A stretch of DNA of 64,000 bases from Algibacillus agarilyticus (GCF_003286125.1 NZ_QMED01000011.1:98368-162367), one strand, 5' to 3'. Shown: positions 42,870 to 52,620, counted from the stretch's first letter. Numbers and translations are program-made. Notes: generated from the letters alone by a model not told the origin.

Positions 42870-44909
42870 GTGAGTAACATGACGCCAGCGGATATCTGTT
42901 TTAATGAAAACGGCATTCCTATTTCAAATGCCTTCGATGATATTTACTACTCAAAAGAGAATGGGTTACAAGAGTCTATTTACGTATTTCAAGAAGGTAA
43001 CGATTTAACTGAACGGTGGTTAGCTTGGACAAGCTCACATTTTTGTATTGCTGAAACAGGTTTTGGCACAGGTTTAAATTTTTTAGCTGTTTGTGATAGC
43101 TTCAACTCGTTTAAAATCAACAATCCCGATCACCCTCTCCAGCGTCTTATTTTTATTAGTTTCGAAAAATATCCATTAGAAAAAAAACAATTAGCGCAAG
43201 CACTACAACAATGGCCTAACCTTGCAACGTGGCGCGAAAGACTCTTAAAACATTATCCCTCTTTATTACCGGGGCCTAATCGGTTACTTATTTCAGATGA
43301 TATAACCCTAGATTTATGGTTTGGTGACGTATTAGAACAAGCACCAACGATAAATTCGACACGACAAATAGGTACAGAAAGAAGAGAAGGCATCGTCGAC
43401 GCTTGGTTTTTAGATGGCTTTGCGCCTAGTAAAAACCCTGATATGTGGAGTGAAACCTTATTTGGCCAAATTGCACGCTTAACCAAAATAGAAGGTACAT
43501 TATCAACTTTTACGGCGGCGGGTTTTGTCAGAAGAGGCTTAATAGCACAGGGCTTTACGGTAAATAAACGCAAAGGTTTTGGCCACAAACGCGAAATGAT
43601 AGTCGGCGTGCTAACCTCTGCAGCGGCAACCGAAAAAAAACAGAGTAGAGCCACAATAAAAAGTAATCACTTACACCCTATTCCGTATGCCAATAATAAA
43701 ACCCAAGCGATAAGTATTATAGGCGGAGGTATAGCTGGTTTGTGCTGTGCTGATGCTTTAGCTAAACGCGGGTTTAAAGTAAACGTATATACCAGCGGTG
43801 AGCTAGCTGATATGGCGTCGGGTAATCCTCAAGGTGCTATTTATCCACTAATACAACTCAGGCACAACCCACTAAGTGAATTACACATAAAATGTTTTGA
43901 ATTTGCTAGCCAGTATTATCAAACTAAGCGCGAAGCGCTAACATTTGGTTTTGAAAAGTGTGGCGTAATTCAGCCCGCTTTTAATGAAGACCGCGCGCGT
44001 AGATTAAAGCAATTAAGCCAAGACCAAAGCAGCCCTGCAACACTGGTTAAGGCGGTCAATGCTGAGCAAGCAAGCGAACTTGCAGGAATAAAAATAACAG
44101 ACGATGCGTGGTTTTATCCTGAAGGCGGTTGGTTAAACCCCAGCAGCTTTATTCAAGCACTTGCAACCGATTTAACACAACATAAAAATGTGACTATACA
44201 GACTCAATCAAAAATAGAAAAAATAAGTAAAACAGATCAGGGTTGGTCACTTTGGCACAAAAACAGCCTAATAAATAAGAGTGAGCAAGTCGTTTTATGT
44301 AATGCGTACGAAATGCTCGACTTCACTCAAAGTGAAGGTATAGAGCTTTACCCTGTGCGCGGGCAAGTCAGTCAATTGTCAAGTTCAGGTAACTTAGCTA
44401 ACCTAAAATCGGTCATATGCCATAAAGGCTATTTAACACCGGCTTGGCAACATAAACATTGTGCAGGAGCCAGTTTTATAAAAGGAATATCAAGCCTAGA
44501 GCCCACAGAGAAAGAAAAACGAGCCAATATCGAACAGCAGCAATCTCATTTACAAGCAGCTGAGATCGATTTTGCCGCGTTACATATCCCAAATGATGAA
44601 AGAGTTAGCCATCGCACCTGCACACAAGACCATTTACCGATTGTTGGACCTCTTTTCGACAAAAATACCTTTATCCGTACTCATCATGACCTCTGGAAAG
44701 GGCAATTACCCAAATCGACCGTTAACACACTAAGCGGACTTTATTGTATTAGTGGACTAGCAGCTCGCGGGCTCAACTCTGCTCCCCTATTGGCAGAAAC
44801 AATTGCTGGGATGATAAACAATGAACCCCTCCCTTTTTCGCAATCGTTGCTGGATGCTTTTAATCCCAATCGATTTTTGATTAAAAATATCATTAGAAAA
44901 ACCATTTAG
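42870..44909 (+). CDS. mnmC: Bifunctional tRNA mnm5s2U34 modification enzyme
   Basis: A 679-residue fusion that completes 5-methylaminomethyl-2-thiouridine at tRNA position 34. The N-terminal MnmD methyltransferase (about 1-245) has ETGFGTGLNFL and WFLDGFAPSKNPDMW. The C-terminal FAD oxidoreductase opens with IIGGGIAGLCCADALAKRGF near residue 285. The start is GTG at 42870; an ATG at 42879 is a close alternative. The family length is about 670. Confidence 0.95.
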   Translation: MSNMTPADICFNENGIPISNAFDDIYYSKENGLQESIYVFQEGNDLTERWLAWTSSHFCIAETGFGTGLNFLAVCDSFNSFKINNPDHPLQRLIFISFEKYPLEKKQLAQALQQWPNLATWRERLLKHYPSLLPGPNRLLISDDITLDLWFGDVLEQAPTINSTRQIGTERREGIVDAWFLDGFAPSKNPDMWSETLFGQIARLTKIEGTLSTFTAAGFVRRGLIAQGFTVNKRKGFGHKREMIVGVLTSAAATEKKQSRATIKSNHLHPIPYANNKTQAISIIGGGIAGLCCADALAKRGFKVNVYTSGELADMASGNPQGAIYPLIQLRHNPLSELHIKCFEFASQYYQTKREALTFGFEKCGVIQPAFNEDRARRLKQLSQDQSSPATLVKAVNAEQASELAGIKITDDAWFYPEGGWLNPSSFIQALATDLTQHKNVTIQTQSKIEKISKTDQGWSLWHKNSLINKSEQVVLCNAYEMLDFTQSEGIELYPVRGQVSQLSSSGNLANLKSVICHKGYLTPAWQHKHCAGASFIKGISSLEPTEKEKRANIEQQQSHLQAAEIDFAALHIPNDERVSHRTCTQDHLPIVGPLFDKNTFIRTHHDLWKGQLPKSTVNTLSGLYCISGLAARGLNSAPLLAETIAGMINNEPLPFSQSLLDAFNPNRFLIKNIIRKTI

Positions 44910-45000
44910 TTTATGATTTGGCTACTGAAAATTAATAACAAATAGGTTTAACAAGCTAGCTATAATTTGTGTTTTTGTGTTTTTGGAAAAGGATTATTGA

Positions 45001-45056
45001 GGGGGGAGCCTGTAATCGGCGGTTCCGAAGAACCGAGGGGTGCCGATTTTCAGGAG
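45001..45056 (-). ncRNA. Nested stable hairpin after mnmC (structured RNA candidate)
   Basis: Minus strand: outer pairing CCTG/CAGG, then AATCGGC/GCCGATT, then an inner stem CGGTTC-TTCG-GAACCG, that is a C(UUCG)G tetraloop. On the plus strand the loop is CGAA. It lies between the convergent stops of mnmC and the small gene at 45071. No strong T-run follows, so it is not a textbook terminator; it could be a 3' UTR structure or a short RNA. The transcribed strand is inferred from the UUCG loop. Confidence 0.45.
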
Positions 45057-45070
45057 ATATTATTGTCGTG

Positions 45071-45244
45071 TTATTTTATAGAACGGAAACAGTTGTCTGG
45101 TTGATAGTACGATTTTAATTCTTCAACGTCTTTTTCAAGGAGTTGCAAAATACCGATAACCGATTCTAAAGCAGTATTGTCAATCTCAGCCATTTCTGGT
45201 GCAATAAAATCAGCGCTATCTAATTGTACGGGTTCACTAAACAT
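45071..45244 (-). CDS. Small acidic protein, 57 residues, unknown
   Basis: An open frame starting MFSEPVQLDSADFIAPEM and ending NCFRSIK. It is acidic and probably helical in the middle (LESVIGILQLLEKDVEELKSYY). Not recognised. Upstream is a weak purine-rich site (GGCGAG). It fills the gap between mnmC and the TauE gene and is followed by the stable hairpin at 45001-45056. Codon content looks normal for the genome; the assignment is from composition and context only. Confidence 0.5.
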   Translation of the reverse strand: MFSEPVQLDSADFIAPEMAEIDNTALESVIGILQLLEKDVEELKSYYQPDNCFRSIK

Positions 45245-45432
45245 GGTTACTGTCTCGCCTATAACTTAGTTATAATATGTATCGGAGCCCAATGAAAATG
45301 CTTTAGTAAAAATTTGATTTATTTTAAATTTATTTTTTTAATATCAATTTAACTAGGTCATATTAGTCAATTTCAATCTGCAAACAAGCCGAATAACAAC
45401 GCAATTAAACAAGCTTCATTATCACTAGTATT

Positions 45433-46194
45433 TTATAAACTAAAAGCTTTAATGTACAAACCTATGCCAGACAGAATAGTCATCATTTCAAAACAACGTT
45501 TAACCAAAATATTACCTTTTGCTAAGGCTAAATGCGCACCGACATAACCGCCAATCAACGAGCCTAAAATTAACACAGGCAGCCAATCCCACTGCACTGT
45601 TTCTTGTAAAGCCAATGTAATAGCCCCTGCCCCATTCCAGAAAATACCCACTAGCACTAAAGTGTAAGATACCGCCCGTGTGTAGCTCATACCAAACCAA
45701 TAAATTAGCCACAACGTAACAAACAACCCTGTACCGGATGTGAGCGACCCATTTAAAATACCAATTAAAAACAAGCCTATAGCACCAACTAAATACCCTT
45801 TTAAATTAATATTTTTTAACGATTCAACCAAACCTAAACTGGGTTTAATAATAGAATATAAACCCAGCGCAATCGTTAATGTGCCTAGGGAAACCATAGC
45901 AGTAAAGGGAGGTATATCTAAAATAAAATTAGCGCCAAGTACAACACCAGGCAATGCACCAATCAACATTATCGTCACTAAAGGCCATTGATAACCGCCA
46001 TTTTTTAAGTGCTTTATCGAAGCGCCTAAACCCAATGCAACCGATGCAATTTTGTGAGTTGCTAAGGCAATACTAAAAGGTAAACCAAGAAAAATAAGTG
46101 CCGGTAACTGAAGTAAACCCGCCCCTCCGCCAGCTAATGAAGAAAGGGTATTCGCCACTAAACTAACAAAAAATAAAACAATAAGATCAAACAT
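45433..46194 (-). CDS. TauE/SafE-family sulfite/organosulfur permease
   Basis: A 253-residue membrane protein with about eight helices. The start region NTLSSLAGGGAGLLQLPALIFLG has the glycine-rich motif of the TauE/SafE (DUF81) family, and GALPGVVLGA is in the second quarter. Members export sulfite, sulfoacetate or related anions; the substrate here is not determined. It stands alone, with smrA divergent. Confidence 0.88.
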   Translation of the reverse strand: MFDLIVLFFVSLVANTLSSLAGGGAGLLQLPALIFLGLPFSIALATHKIASVALGLGASIKHLKNGGYQWPLVTIMLIGALPGVVLGANFILDIPPFTAMVSLGTLTIALGLYSIIKPSLGLVESLKNINLKGYLVGAIGLFLIGILNGSLTSGTGLFVTLWLIYWFGMSYTRAVSYTLVLVGIFWNGAGAITLALQETVQWDWLPVLILGSLIGGYVGAHLALAKGNILVKRCFEMMTILSGIGLYIKAFSL

Positions 46195-46362
46195 AAATAA
46201 ATACAGAAAATGAAAAAAAACGATTATACCTGAAGGGAATAATAAATGAGCGTAAGTTTATTTATTAAGGTTTATCATCAATAACATTGAATTAACACAC
46301 ATTTAAGGATATAAAAATAACCTGTTGATGTTTCGTTGAATTGATTAATTATTGAGGCTCAA

Positions 46363-46944
46363 ATGAATAATGAACTTGATCTTTTTATGCAAGAAATGGC
46401 CGACGTTAAACCGCTCGTTCAGCAACCTCAAATTGAAAAAGTGAAATCAGAACCCAGTTTAGCGCAATTAGCGCGTCGAGCGGCGGCTCAAAATGATTTG
46501 GCTTTTGATCCTAATACCCTCTCAAACGAATTTGTTGAGCCAATTGACCCATATGATGTATTAGTCTATAAAAAAGAGGGAGTGCAGGAAGGCGTCTGTA
46601 AAAAGTTAAGGCTAGGTAAATATCCCATTGAAACGCGTTTAAACCTTAACCACTTAACCGTACAAGAAGCCCGAACCGAGACCTTTAATTATTTGAAAAA
46701 TTGTTATCAACGTAATATTAGATTAATAAATATAGTTCATGGTATAGGTCTGAACAGTAAACCCTATCCGGCAATTTTAAAAAGTCATATTAATAAATGG
46801 CTAAGGGAGTTGGATATCGTGCTTGCATTTCACACAGCGATAAAAGTACATGGTGGTTATGGTGCGACTTATGTGCTACTTAAAAAAAGTGAAGAAAAGC
46901 GCATCGAAAACAGAGAACGGTTCGCTAAACGCCTCGGTAAATAA
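46363..46944 (+). CDS. smrA: Smr-domain DNA endonuclease SmrA
   Basis: A 193-residue protein. The N-terminal LFMQEMADVKPL and KEGVQEGVCKKLRLGKYP match E. coli YdaL/SmrA. The Smr domain covers about 90-175, with NIVHGIG, KWLRELD and HGGYGATYVLL. The usual LDLHG motif is replaced by LNLNH, which also holds in the E. coli homologue (LNLL). Smr proteins nick DNA or RNA; the cellular role is unclear. Confidence 0.9.
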   Translation: MNNELDLFMQEMADVKPLVQQPQIEKVKSEPSLAQLARRAAAQNDLAFDPNTLSNEFVEPIDPYDVLVYKKEGVQEGVCKKLRLGKYPIETRLNLNHLTVQEARTETFNYLKNCYQRNIRLINIVHGIGLNSKPYPAILKSHINKWLRELDIVLAFHTAIKVHGGYGATYVLLKKSEEKRIENRERFAKRLGK

Positions 46945-46952
46945 TAAGTATA

Positions 46953-46983
46953 AAAAAACCGCAATAAAGCGGTTTTTTTATTA
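46953..46983. terminator. Bidirectional terminator after smrA
   Basis: AAAAAACCGC, loop AATAAA, GCGGTTTTTT. The stem fits both strands: it follows smrA on plus and touches the stop of the small membrane-protein gene on minus. Confidence 0.9.
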
Positions 46984-47130
46984 ATCGTTGTTAGCGTTTG
47001 TTTGCTGAACTATTGTTAGTTGCTCGTCACTGAGCTCGGCAGTTGCAGTATTAAAAAAGGCAGAAACAGCCATTATAATAACCGCAATGGCAACAATAGT
47101 CAGGTTAACACCCTGAGACGTCTTATTCAT
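46981..47130 (-). CDS. Small single-span membrane protein, 49 residues
   Basis: The frame starts MNKTSQGVNLTIVAIAVIIM and ends QTNANND. Residues about 9-26 form one membrane helix, and the tail is polar and acidic. Not recognised. Its stop sits directly on the bidirectional terminator shared with smrA, which supports it as a real convergent gene. The ribosome binding site is weak. A plus-strand frame across the same bases (47020-47226) is less likely. Confidence 0.5.
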   Translation of the reverse strand: MNKTSQGVNLTIVAIAVIIMAVSAFFNTATAELSDEQLTIVQQTNANND

Positions 47131-47391
47131 GGGTCTTTACCAATTGTTAAGCTTTATTATTTTTATTTGTTTACCATAATCAATATAACTAAATTGTACA
47201 ATAAAGTGTTTATTTATTACGGATAATCTATATTAGAGCGTTTTTTAAACGATAACAAGACCTTAGATCGTAAAAAACTAAAAAAAATAACAAATTACTT
47301 TTAGGTAAATATGTTTGTATACTTAGGCGTAACAAGTCGTTTTTACCGAGAATAATAAAAGGTGAATGCGACAGGAAATTGGAAATCATAC

Positions 47392-48684
47392 ATGCAACTA
47401 TCCCGTTTAATTTTTTGTTTATTTATCTTTACGTTCGCTTCATTATTGCAAGCAAAAGAGATTACCCCCCCTAAAAATATCATCTATTTTATTGGTGATG
47501 GCATGGGCCCTAGCCATGTCTCCGCGTCACGCTATTTTCACCGTGAACAACGCCCTGACCAACCTTTTATTTTTGACGAGTTTAAAACGGGATTAGCAAC
47601 AACTTACCCAGATGATAACCGCACAATTGTAACCGATTCGGCAGCATCGGCTACCGCACTAGCAACGGGCATTAAAACATACAACGGGGCAATAGGTGTT
47701 GACAGTAACAAGCAAGCACTAAAAACGTTATTTGAATATGCAAAAGAAAATGGAAAACAAACTGGATTGGCCGTTACCTCTCAAGTGACTCATGCAACTC
47801 CAGGCAGTTTTTATGCCCATCAACCGCACCGTAAAGAATATGCTGAAATAGCTAATTGGTTAGTCGACAACAAAACAGCAAATAAGCCAATTGTCGACGT
47901 GATATTAGGCGGTGGTACGCGTGATTTAATAAGAGAAGATCGAAATATCGCACAAGAGCTTAAAACTAAAGGCTATCAATATATAACAGATATTAATCAA
48001 GTGACTCAGATTAAAAGCCCTGCTTTAGGTTTATTTCACCCTGTTGGTTTTCCTAAAGCAATCGATAGTGATGAGCTACGCTTGAGCAAAATGACACAAG
48101 GTGCATTAACTGCATTATCGCCTGCTGAGAATGGTTTTGTTTTATTAGTAGAAGGCAGTCAAATAGACTGGTGTGCACACGAAAATGAAATAGCATGTTT
48201 ACTGGCCGAAATGCATGATTTTGAAAATGCAATTAACGTTGCTTTCGAATTTGCTAAAAACAGAGATGACACACTCATTGTCATCACCGCCGATCATGAA
48301 ACCGGTGGACTCTCAATTGGTGCAAACAAAGATTATGCTTGGTTTTATAAAAAAATAGCGCAAATAAAAGCCAGTGCTGAAAAAATATCCGATGAAATGA
48401 AAGCCAAACATAAAGTAAACAGTATCTGGAACAAATGGATTGGTTTTGAATTAACAAAAGATGACAAAAAAGCATTAAAGAAAGTGTTAAAAACGGATCC
48501 TGATAATTTAGAGTCAGCGGTTAACGATTTAATAAATACATACACATTGACGGGTTGGACAACGACGGGGCACACTGGCAGTGATGTGCAAATATTTAGT
48601 TATGGTGTAGGCAGTGAACACTTTACCGGCATGATGGACAACACGGATATTGCTAAAAAGCTCATTAACTTTGTCACCCACTAA
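47392..48684 (+). CDS. Secreted alkaline phosphatase
   Basis: A phosphatase of the PhoA superfamily, 430 residues from the preferred start. The ATG at 47392 begins a clear signal peptide (LIFCLFIFTFASLLQA) and has GGAA at a fair distance. The GTG at 47362 lies directly on its purine tract. IGDGMG (D36) and TDSAASATALATG (S83, the phosphorylated serine) are the active site; ADHETGG and TTTGHTGSDV complete the metal sites. It probably frees phosphate in the periplasm. No Pho box was recognised. Confidence 0.93.
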   Translation: MQLSRLIFCLFIFTFASLLQAKEITPPKNIIYFIGDGMGPSHVSASRYFHREQRPDQPFIFDEFKTGLATTYPDDNRTIVTDSAASATALATGIKTYNGAIGVDSNKQALKTLFEYAKENGKQTGLAVTSQVTHATPGSFYAHQPHRKEYAEIANWLVDNKTANKPIVDVILGGGTRDLIREDRNIAQELKTKGYQYITDINQVTQIKSPALGLFHPVGFPKAIDSDELRLSKMTQGALTALSPAENGFVLLVEGSQIDWCAHENEIACLLAEMHDFENAINVAFEFAKNRDDTLIVITADHETGGLSIGANKDYAWFYKKIAQIKASAEKISDEMKAKHKVNSIWNKWIGFELTKDDKKALKKVLKTDPDNLESAVNDLINTYTLTGWTTTGHTGSDVQIFSYGVGSEHFTGMMDNTDIAKKLINFVTH

Positions 48685-48709
48685 CAACATAGCCTATATA
48701 ATAATTAAA

Positions 48710-48734
48710 CGAGTTCGTCATTTAGACGAACTCG
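48710..48734. terminator. Hairpin between phosphatase and pta
   Basis: CGAGTTCGTC and GACGAACTCG arms around a short loop, between two convergent stops. On the minus strand TTTAATTATT follows, so it may end pta transcripts. Confidence 0.55.
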
Positions 48735-48803
48735 GTAATTCAAATAATGGGCAGAACCGCGAATTGAATCTAATCTCTCCCCCCTAGTATTCAACAATAG
48801 ATC

Positions 48804-50906
48804 CTACTGTGCTTGAATAGCGGTTAAAGCAATCGTATAAACAATATCATCAACCAATGCACCGCGGCTTAAATCATTAACCGATTTGTTTAAACCTTGC
48901 AGCATAGGGCCAATGCTAATTACATTAGCAGAGCGTTGTACGGCTTTATATGTTGTATTACCCGTGTTTAAATCCGGAAATACAAACACATTTGCTTTAC
49001 CGGCAACAGGACTGTTTGGCGCTTTACTTTTAGCAACCGCAACTACACTTGCCGCATCGTATTGCAAAGGTCCATCAATTAACAAATCTGGCCTTTTTTC
49101 TTTGGCAAGAGCCGTTGCTTTAATCACTTTATCAACATCGGCACCACCACCACTTGCCCCAGTGCTATAACTGATCATTGCAATTTTAGGTTCAATCCCA
49201 AATGCTTTAGCTGAGTCGCCCGATTGAATAGCTATTTCAGCTAATTGTTCTGCTGTCGGGTCGGGATTAACGGCACAATCACCATATATCACGACTTGTT
49301 CAGGTAAACACATAAAGAAGATAGAAGAAACCAAATTAGTATCAGGTTTAGTTTTTATTAATTGCAAAGCCGGTCGGATGGTATTAGCCGTTGTATTAAC
49401 CGCGCCTGAAACTAAACCGTCAACTTGATCTAATGCTAACATCATCGTGCCTAGCACAACGGGGTCTTCTAATTGCTCTTCTGCTTGCTGAACCGACATT
49501 TTTTTATGCTTACGCAATGTTTGTAATGGCACAATAAAATCAGCGGCTATATGCTGCGGATCGATAATTTCAATTTGCGATGGGATTGTGAGCGATAAAC
49601 TGTCAGCTAATAATAAAATTTTAGTTTTATCGCCTAACAAAATACAGTGGGCAATATTTTTTTCCGCACAAATAATTGCTGCCTGTATAGTTCTGATCTC
49701 TTCTCCTTCTGGCAATACAATGCGTTTAACTTGTTGACGAGCAGACTCAATTAAATGATGCCTAAAGGCAGCGGGCGAGAGTTTAAAGTTGCGAGAAACG
49801 TTAATTTTTTCAGCTAACCACGTTAAATCTAATGCTTCAGAAATTTCAGACATCACCGTTTGCATTCGATTCATATCATCAGCAGGCACACTGCTTTCGA
49901 TCGTGCTGAGTTTTTGAGCACATAAATAGGTATTACTTTGATCAAGCAAGATCGGCAAACCGGTATTAACGGCTTGCTGACACAGCTTTAGCATTTCTTG
50001 ACCAGGTTTATAGCCACCCGTTAATAATATGCCCGCAAGTTGAACCCCATTTAAAGCGGCCATGCAAGCAACTAATAGAACATCATCGCGATCACCCGGC
50101 GTAATCAACAAAGTGCCAGACTTCAAGGAATCAAGCATATTATGCACCGTGCGTGCACAAATAGTAACCTGGCTAATACGTCGAGTGAGTTGCGCATTGT
50201 CATTCAATATCTCACACGTTAAATGTTTAACGACATCAATCATTCTGGGCGCAAGCAGCTGAGGAGAAAAAGGGATCTGCCCTATGCATTTAAAACGTAC
50301 ATTAGGCAAATTCAATGGTGTAGGGGTCGTCGTTTTTATTTCAGTATCGATGGGTAAAATAGCGTCTTGGGTATTCACTTTTTTACCCACTTTATTTAGA
50401 ACATAGCCTAAAACTTGACTGTCATTAGTTCCACAATACGCATTGGCCGTTATATTTATTTGATTGGCTAATTCATCTAAATTTAGTTTATTTTGTGCTG
50501 CGACTAAAATAATTTGGCTATCTAACGTGGTCGCAATTTTTGAATTAATTCGATGGATAAAAGGGCTATTTTCTTGGGGTACTAACCCCTCTAGAATTAA
50601 TACATCAGCACCTTTTGCTGCTCGTTGACAAATATCGACGATCAGCTCCATTAAATCATCTTCTTTACCCTCTGCCATCATTTTTTGTGCAAGCGCTAAT
50701 GTTAACGGCTGAGGGGGCTGAATGTTTTGAATAACCTGTACAAAGTTTAGTGATGGATCTGCCTGAGTATTATCTTGATGTTGCTCTATTGGTTTGCAAA
50801 ACCCTAATTTCAAACCAAGTTTATCTAAACCATTGAGCAAACCTAAACAAACCGATGTCAACCCCGTGCCATAACCGGTTGGGGCGACAAAAAAACTATG
50901 TCTCAT
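48804..50906 (-). CDS. pta: Phosphate acetyltransferase
   Basis: A 700-residue enzyme (E. coli 714) that interconverts acetyl-CoA and acetyl phosphate. The N-terminal part is a P-loop-like BioD/CobQ domain (FFVAPTGYGTGLTSV) followed by a DRTGG domain. The catalytic PTA domain takes the last 330 residues (VLPEGEEIRT, SYSTGASGGG, PNSPVAGKANVFVFPDLNTGN). It lies 79 bp after ackA in one operon. Confidence 0.96.
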   Translation of the reverse strand: MRHSFFVAPTGYGTGLTSVCLGLLNGLDKLGLKLGFCKPIEQHQDNTQADPSLNFVQVIQNIQPPQPLTLALAQKMMAEGKEDDLMELIVDICQRAAKGADVLILEGLVPQENSPFIHRINSKIATTLDSQIILVAAQNKLNLDELANQINITANAYCGTNDSQVLGYVLNKVGKKVNTQDAILPIDTEIKTTTPTPLNLPNVRFKCIGQIPFSPQLLAPRMIDVVKHLTCEILNDNAQLTRRISQVTICARTVHNMLDSLKSGTLLITPGDRDDVLLVACMAALNGVQLAGILLTGGYKPGQEMLKLCQQAVNTGLPILLDQSNTYLCAQKLSTIESSVPADDMNRMQTVMSEISEALDLTWLAEKINVSRNFKLSPAAFRHHLIESARQQVKRIVLPEGEEIRTIQAAIICAEKNIAHCILLGDKTKILLLADSLSLTIPSQIEIIDPQHIAADFIVPLQTLRKHKKMSVQQAEEQLEDPVVLGTMMLALDQVDGLVSGAVNTTANTIRPALQLIKTKPDTNLVSSIFFMCLPEQVVIYGDCAVNPDPTAEQLAEIAIQSGDSAKAFGIEPKIAMISYSTGASGGGADVDKVIKATALAKEKRPDLLIDGPLQYDAASVVAVAKSKAPNSPVAGKANVFVFPDLNTGNTTYKAVQRSANVISIGPMLQGLNKSVNDLSRGALVDDIVYTIALTAIQAQ

Positions 50907-50985
50907 AATTACGATAACTCCATTGTTTATATGCTTAATTACGATTTAAATGCAATGCGGATAATTAAGATTGATGACTGCTAAC

Positions 50986-52191
50986 TTATAGTTGCTCAAT
51001 AATATTTTTCGTTTGCTCTGCAATCATTAATTCTTCGTTTGTTGGAATAACAAGAATGGTAATAGCAGCATGCAAAGGGCTAATAATCCCCGAATCATTG
51101 CCATGTTCTTGATTAAAGCCACTGTCTAACAACGCGCCAAATACACGTAAATGTTGGATAGTTTTAGCCCGTACAATTGCAGAGTTCTCACCAATTCCCC
51201 CTGTAAACACAATGGCATCGAGTTGTGTTAACGCCACACTTAGCGCCGCTATTTGTTTAGCTAAACGATAACAAAAAACCTCTAATGCGATCATAGCTTG
51301 TTGATCTTGCCGCTCAGCTAATGCGCAAATTTTTCGCATATCATTCGTTTTTCCAGATAACCCTAGCAATCCACTCTGTTTATTTAAAATATCCGTAACT
51401 TGTGCAAGTGTGATGTTTAAGCGCTCAGCTAAATAGGCATGTAACCCAGGATCGACATCTCCGCTGCGAGTTCCCATCACGACGCCTTCAAGCGGCGTTA
51501 AGCCCATACTGGTATCAACAGATTGACCATTCGAAATAGCGCAAACACTTGAACCATTACCTAAATGAGCCGTAATAATACCGCTTCGATCTGGATTTAA
51601 AGCTAAACGTTGGATAGCTTGTAATGCGACAAATTCATGGCTGGTACCATGAAAACCATATTTACGAACGCCCAGTTCTAGGTAATAGGTATAAGGAACT
51701 GGGTATAAATAAGCATGCTCTGGCATACTTTGATGAAATGCAGTATCAAACACCGCCACCTGAGGCACATCCGGCATAAGTGATGCGATTTGCGTGATAC
51801 CGAGTAAATTAGCAGGATTGTGTAAAGGCGCTAATGCATTACAAGATGCTATTTGCTGTTTAACTTCATCGGTAACTAAAGTCGCTGATTTAAACTTTTC
51901 ACCACCATGTACGACACGGTGCCCGACCCCAATCAACCGAAGTTCAGGTATTAATAATTCGATTTGGGTTAATAACGCTTTTAAGATAAGTTGATGATCA
52001 GCATCGCCGAGTTGCAAAATAGTTAATTGACCATTTATTTGATTTTTTATTTTGAGGTTTGCATCAGGCGAATTTAAACATTCCGCTAATCCGGTTAGCA
52101 ACGTTTGAAAATGTTGACCTGAAATTAAACAAAACTTTAAAGAAGAACTTCCAGAGTTTAAAACTAAATAAGCAGTTTGATTCACGTTCAC
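50986..52191 (-). CDS. ackA: Acetate kinase
   Basis: A 401-residue ASKHA-fold kinase making ATP from acetyl phosphate. LVLNSGSSSLKF at the N terminus, HRVVHGG, AVFDTAFHQSMP, KYGFHGTSHEF and FTGGIGENSA are the family motifs in order. Upstream partner of pta; together they run acetate overflow in both directions. Confidence 0.97.
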   Translation of the reverse strand: MNVNQTAYLVLNSGSSSLKFCLISGQHFQTLLTGLAECLNSPDANLKIKNQINGQLTILQLGDADHQLILKALLTQIELLIPELRLIGVGHRVVHGGEKFKSATLVTDEVKQQIASCNALAPLHNPANLLGITQIASLMPDVPQVAVFDTAFHQSMPEHAYLYPVPYTYYLELGVRKYGFHGTSHEFVALQAIQRLALNPDRSGIITAHLGNGSSVCAISNGQSVDTSMGLTPLEGVVMGTRSGDVDPGLHAYLAERLNITLAQVTDILNKQSGLLGLSGKTNDMRKICALAERQDQQAMIALEVFCYRLAKQIAALSVALTQLDAIVFTGGIGENSAIVRAKTIQHLRVFGALLDSGFNQEHGNDSGIISPLHAAITILVIPTNEELMIAEQTKNIIEQL

Positions 52192-52311
52192 TCCTAGCGA
52201 AAAATAATATAAACAATGCCTTTGAATGTATTCTAAAGAGCTATTGCTGATAAAATATAGAACTAGATCAAATTAAAGTGAATCAATAACAAAAAACGGA
52301 AAAGTGAAGTG

Positions 52312-52530
52312 ATGAGAACCGAACTTAGAACCAAAATAATTAATATTTGTGAAACTAAAATAGTCAGTAAAGGAGATAATGTGGGGCTATCATTTTATGC
52401 ATTTTTCAAAAATAAAAATGATGACCCCGAACTGTTAATGGAAGCCGCTACGTGGTGGATCCAAACCCACCAATTAGATCATTTTGTTAAAGCAAAAATA
52501 ATCAAAAAAATGGTTGAGCAAGGCTTATAA
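52312..52530 (+). CDS. Small conserved protein (DUF6500-like)
   Basis: A 72-residue soluble protein starting MRTELRTKIINICETKIVSKG, with VGLSFYAFFKNKNDDPELLMEAATWWIQTH. I recall this pattern as DUF6500, but the name is from memory. Function unknown. The ATG at 52312 is chosen over the adjacent GTG at 52309. It is divergent from ackA, with about 120 bp between. Confidence 0.7.
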   Translation: MRTELRTKIINICETKIVSKGDNVGLSFYAFFKNKNDDPELLMEAATWWIQTHQLDHFVKAKIIKKMVEQGL

Positions 52531-52542
52531 AATACCTTGCTC
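52516..52542 (+). terminator. Hairpin overlapping the end of the small gene
   Basis: GAGCAAGG and CCTTGCTC arms enclose the stop codon of the gene at 52312-52530. No T-run follows directly. It may stabilise the 3' end or terminate weakly. Confidence 0.4.
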
Positions 52543-52620
52543 ACATCAAAATTGAGTAATTGTTTCAGCAATGAGTCGTAAGCTCGTTATTTACTAGCGG
52601 TAATACGGTTATCGCGATTA

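Noticed and set aside
47020-47226. 68-codon plus-strand frame after smrA
   Set aside because: It starts within the region covered by the better supported minus-strand membrane-protein gene, and its product is low in recognisable features and rich in Asn and Tyr.
48749-48790. Possible tRNA-like remnant after the phosphatase gene (GCAGAACCGCGAATTGAATC)
   Set aside because: No cloverleaf could be folded, and no second arm matches a T-loop.
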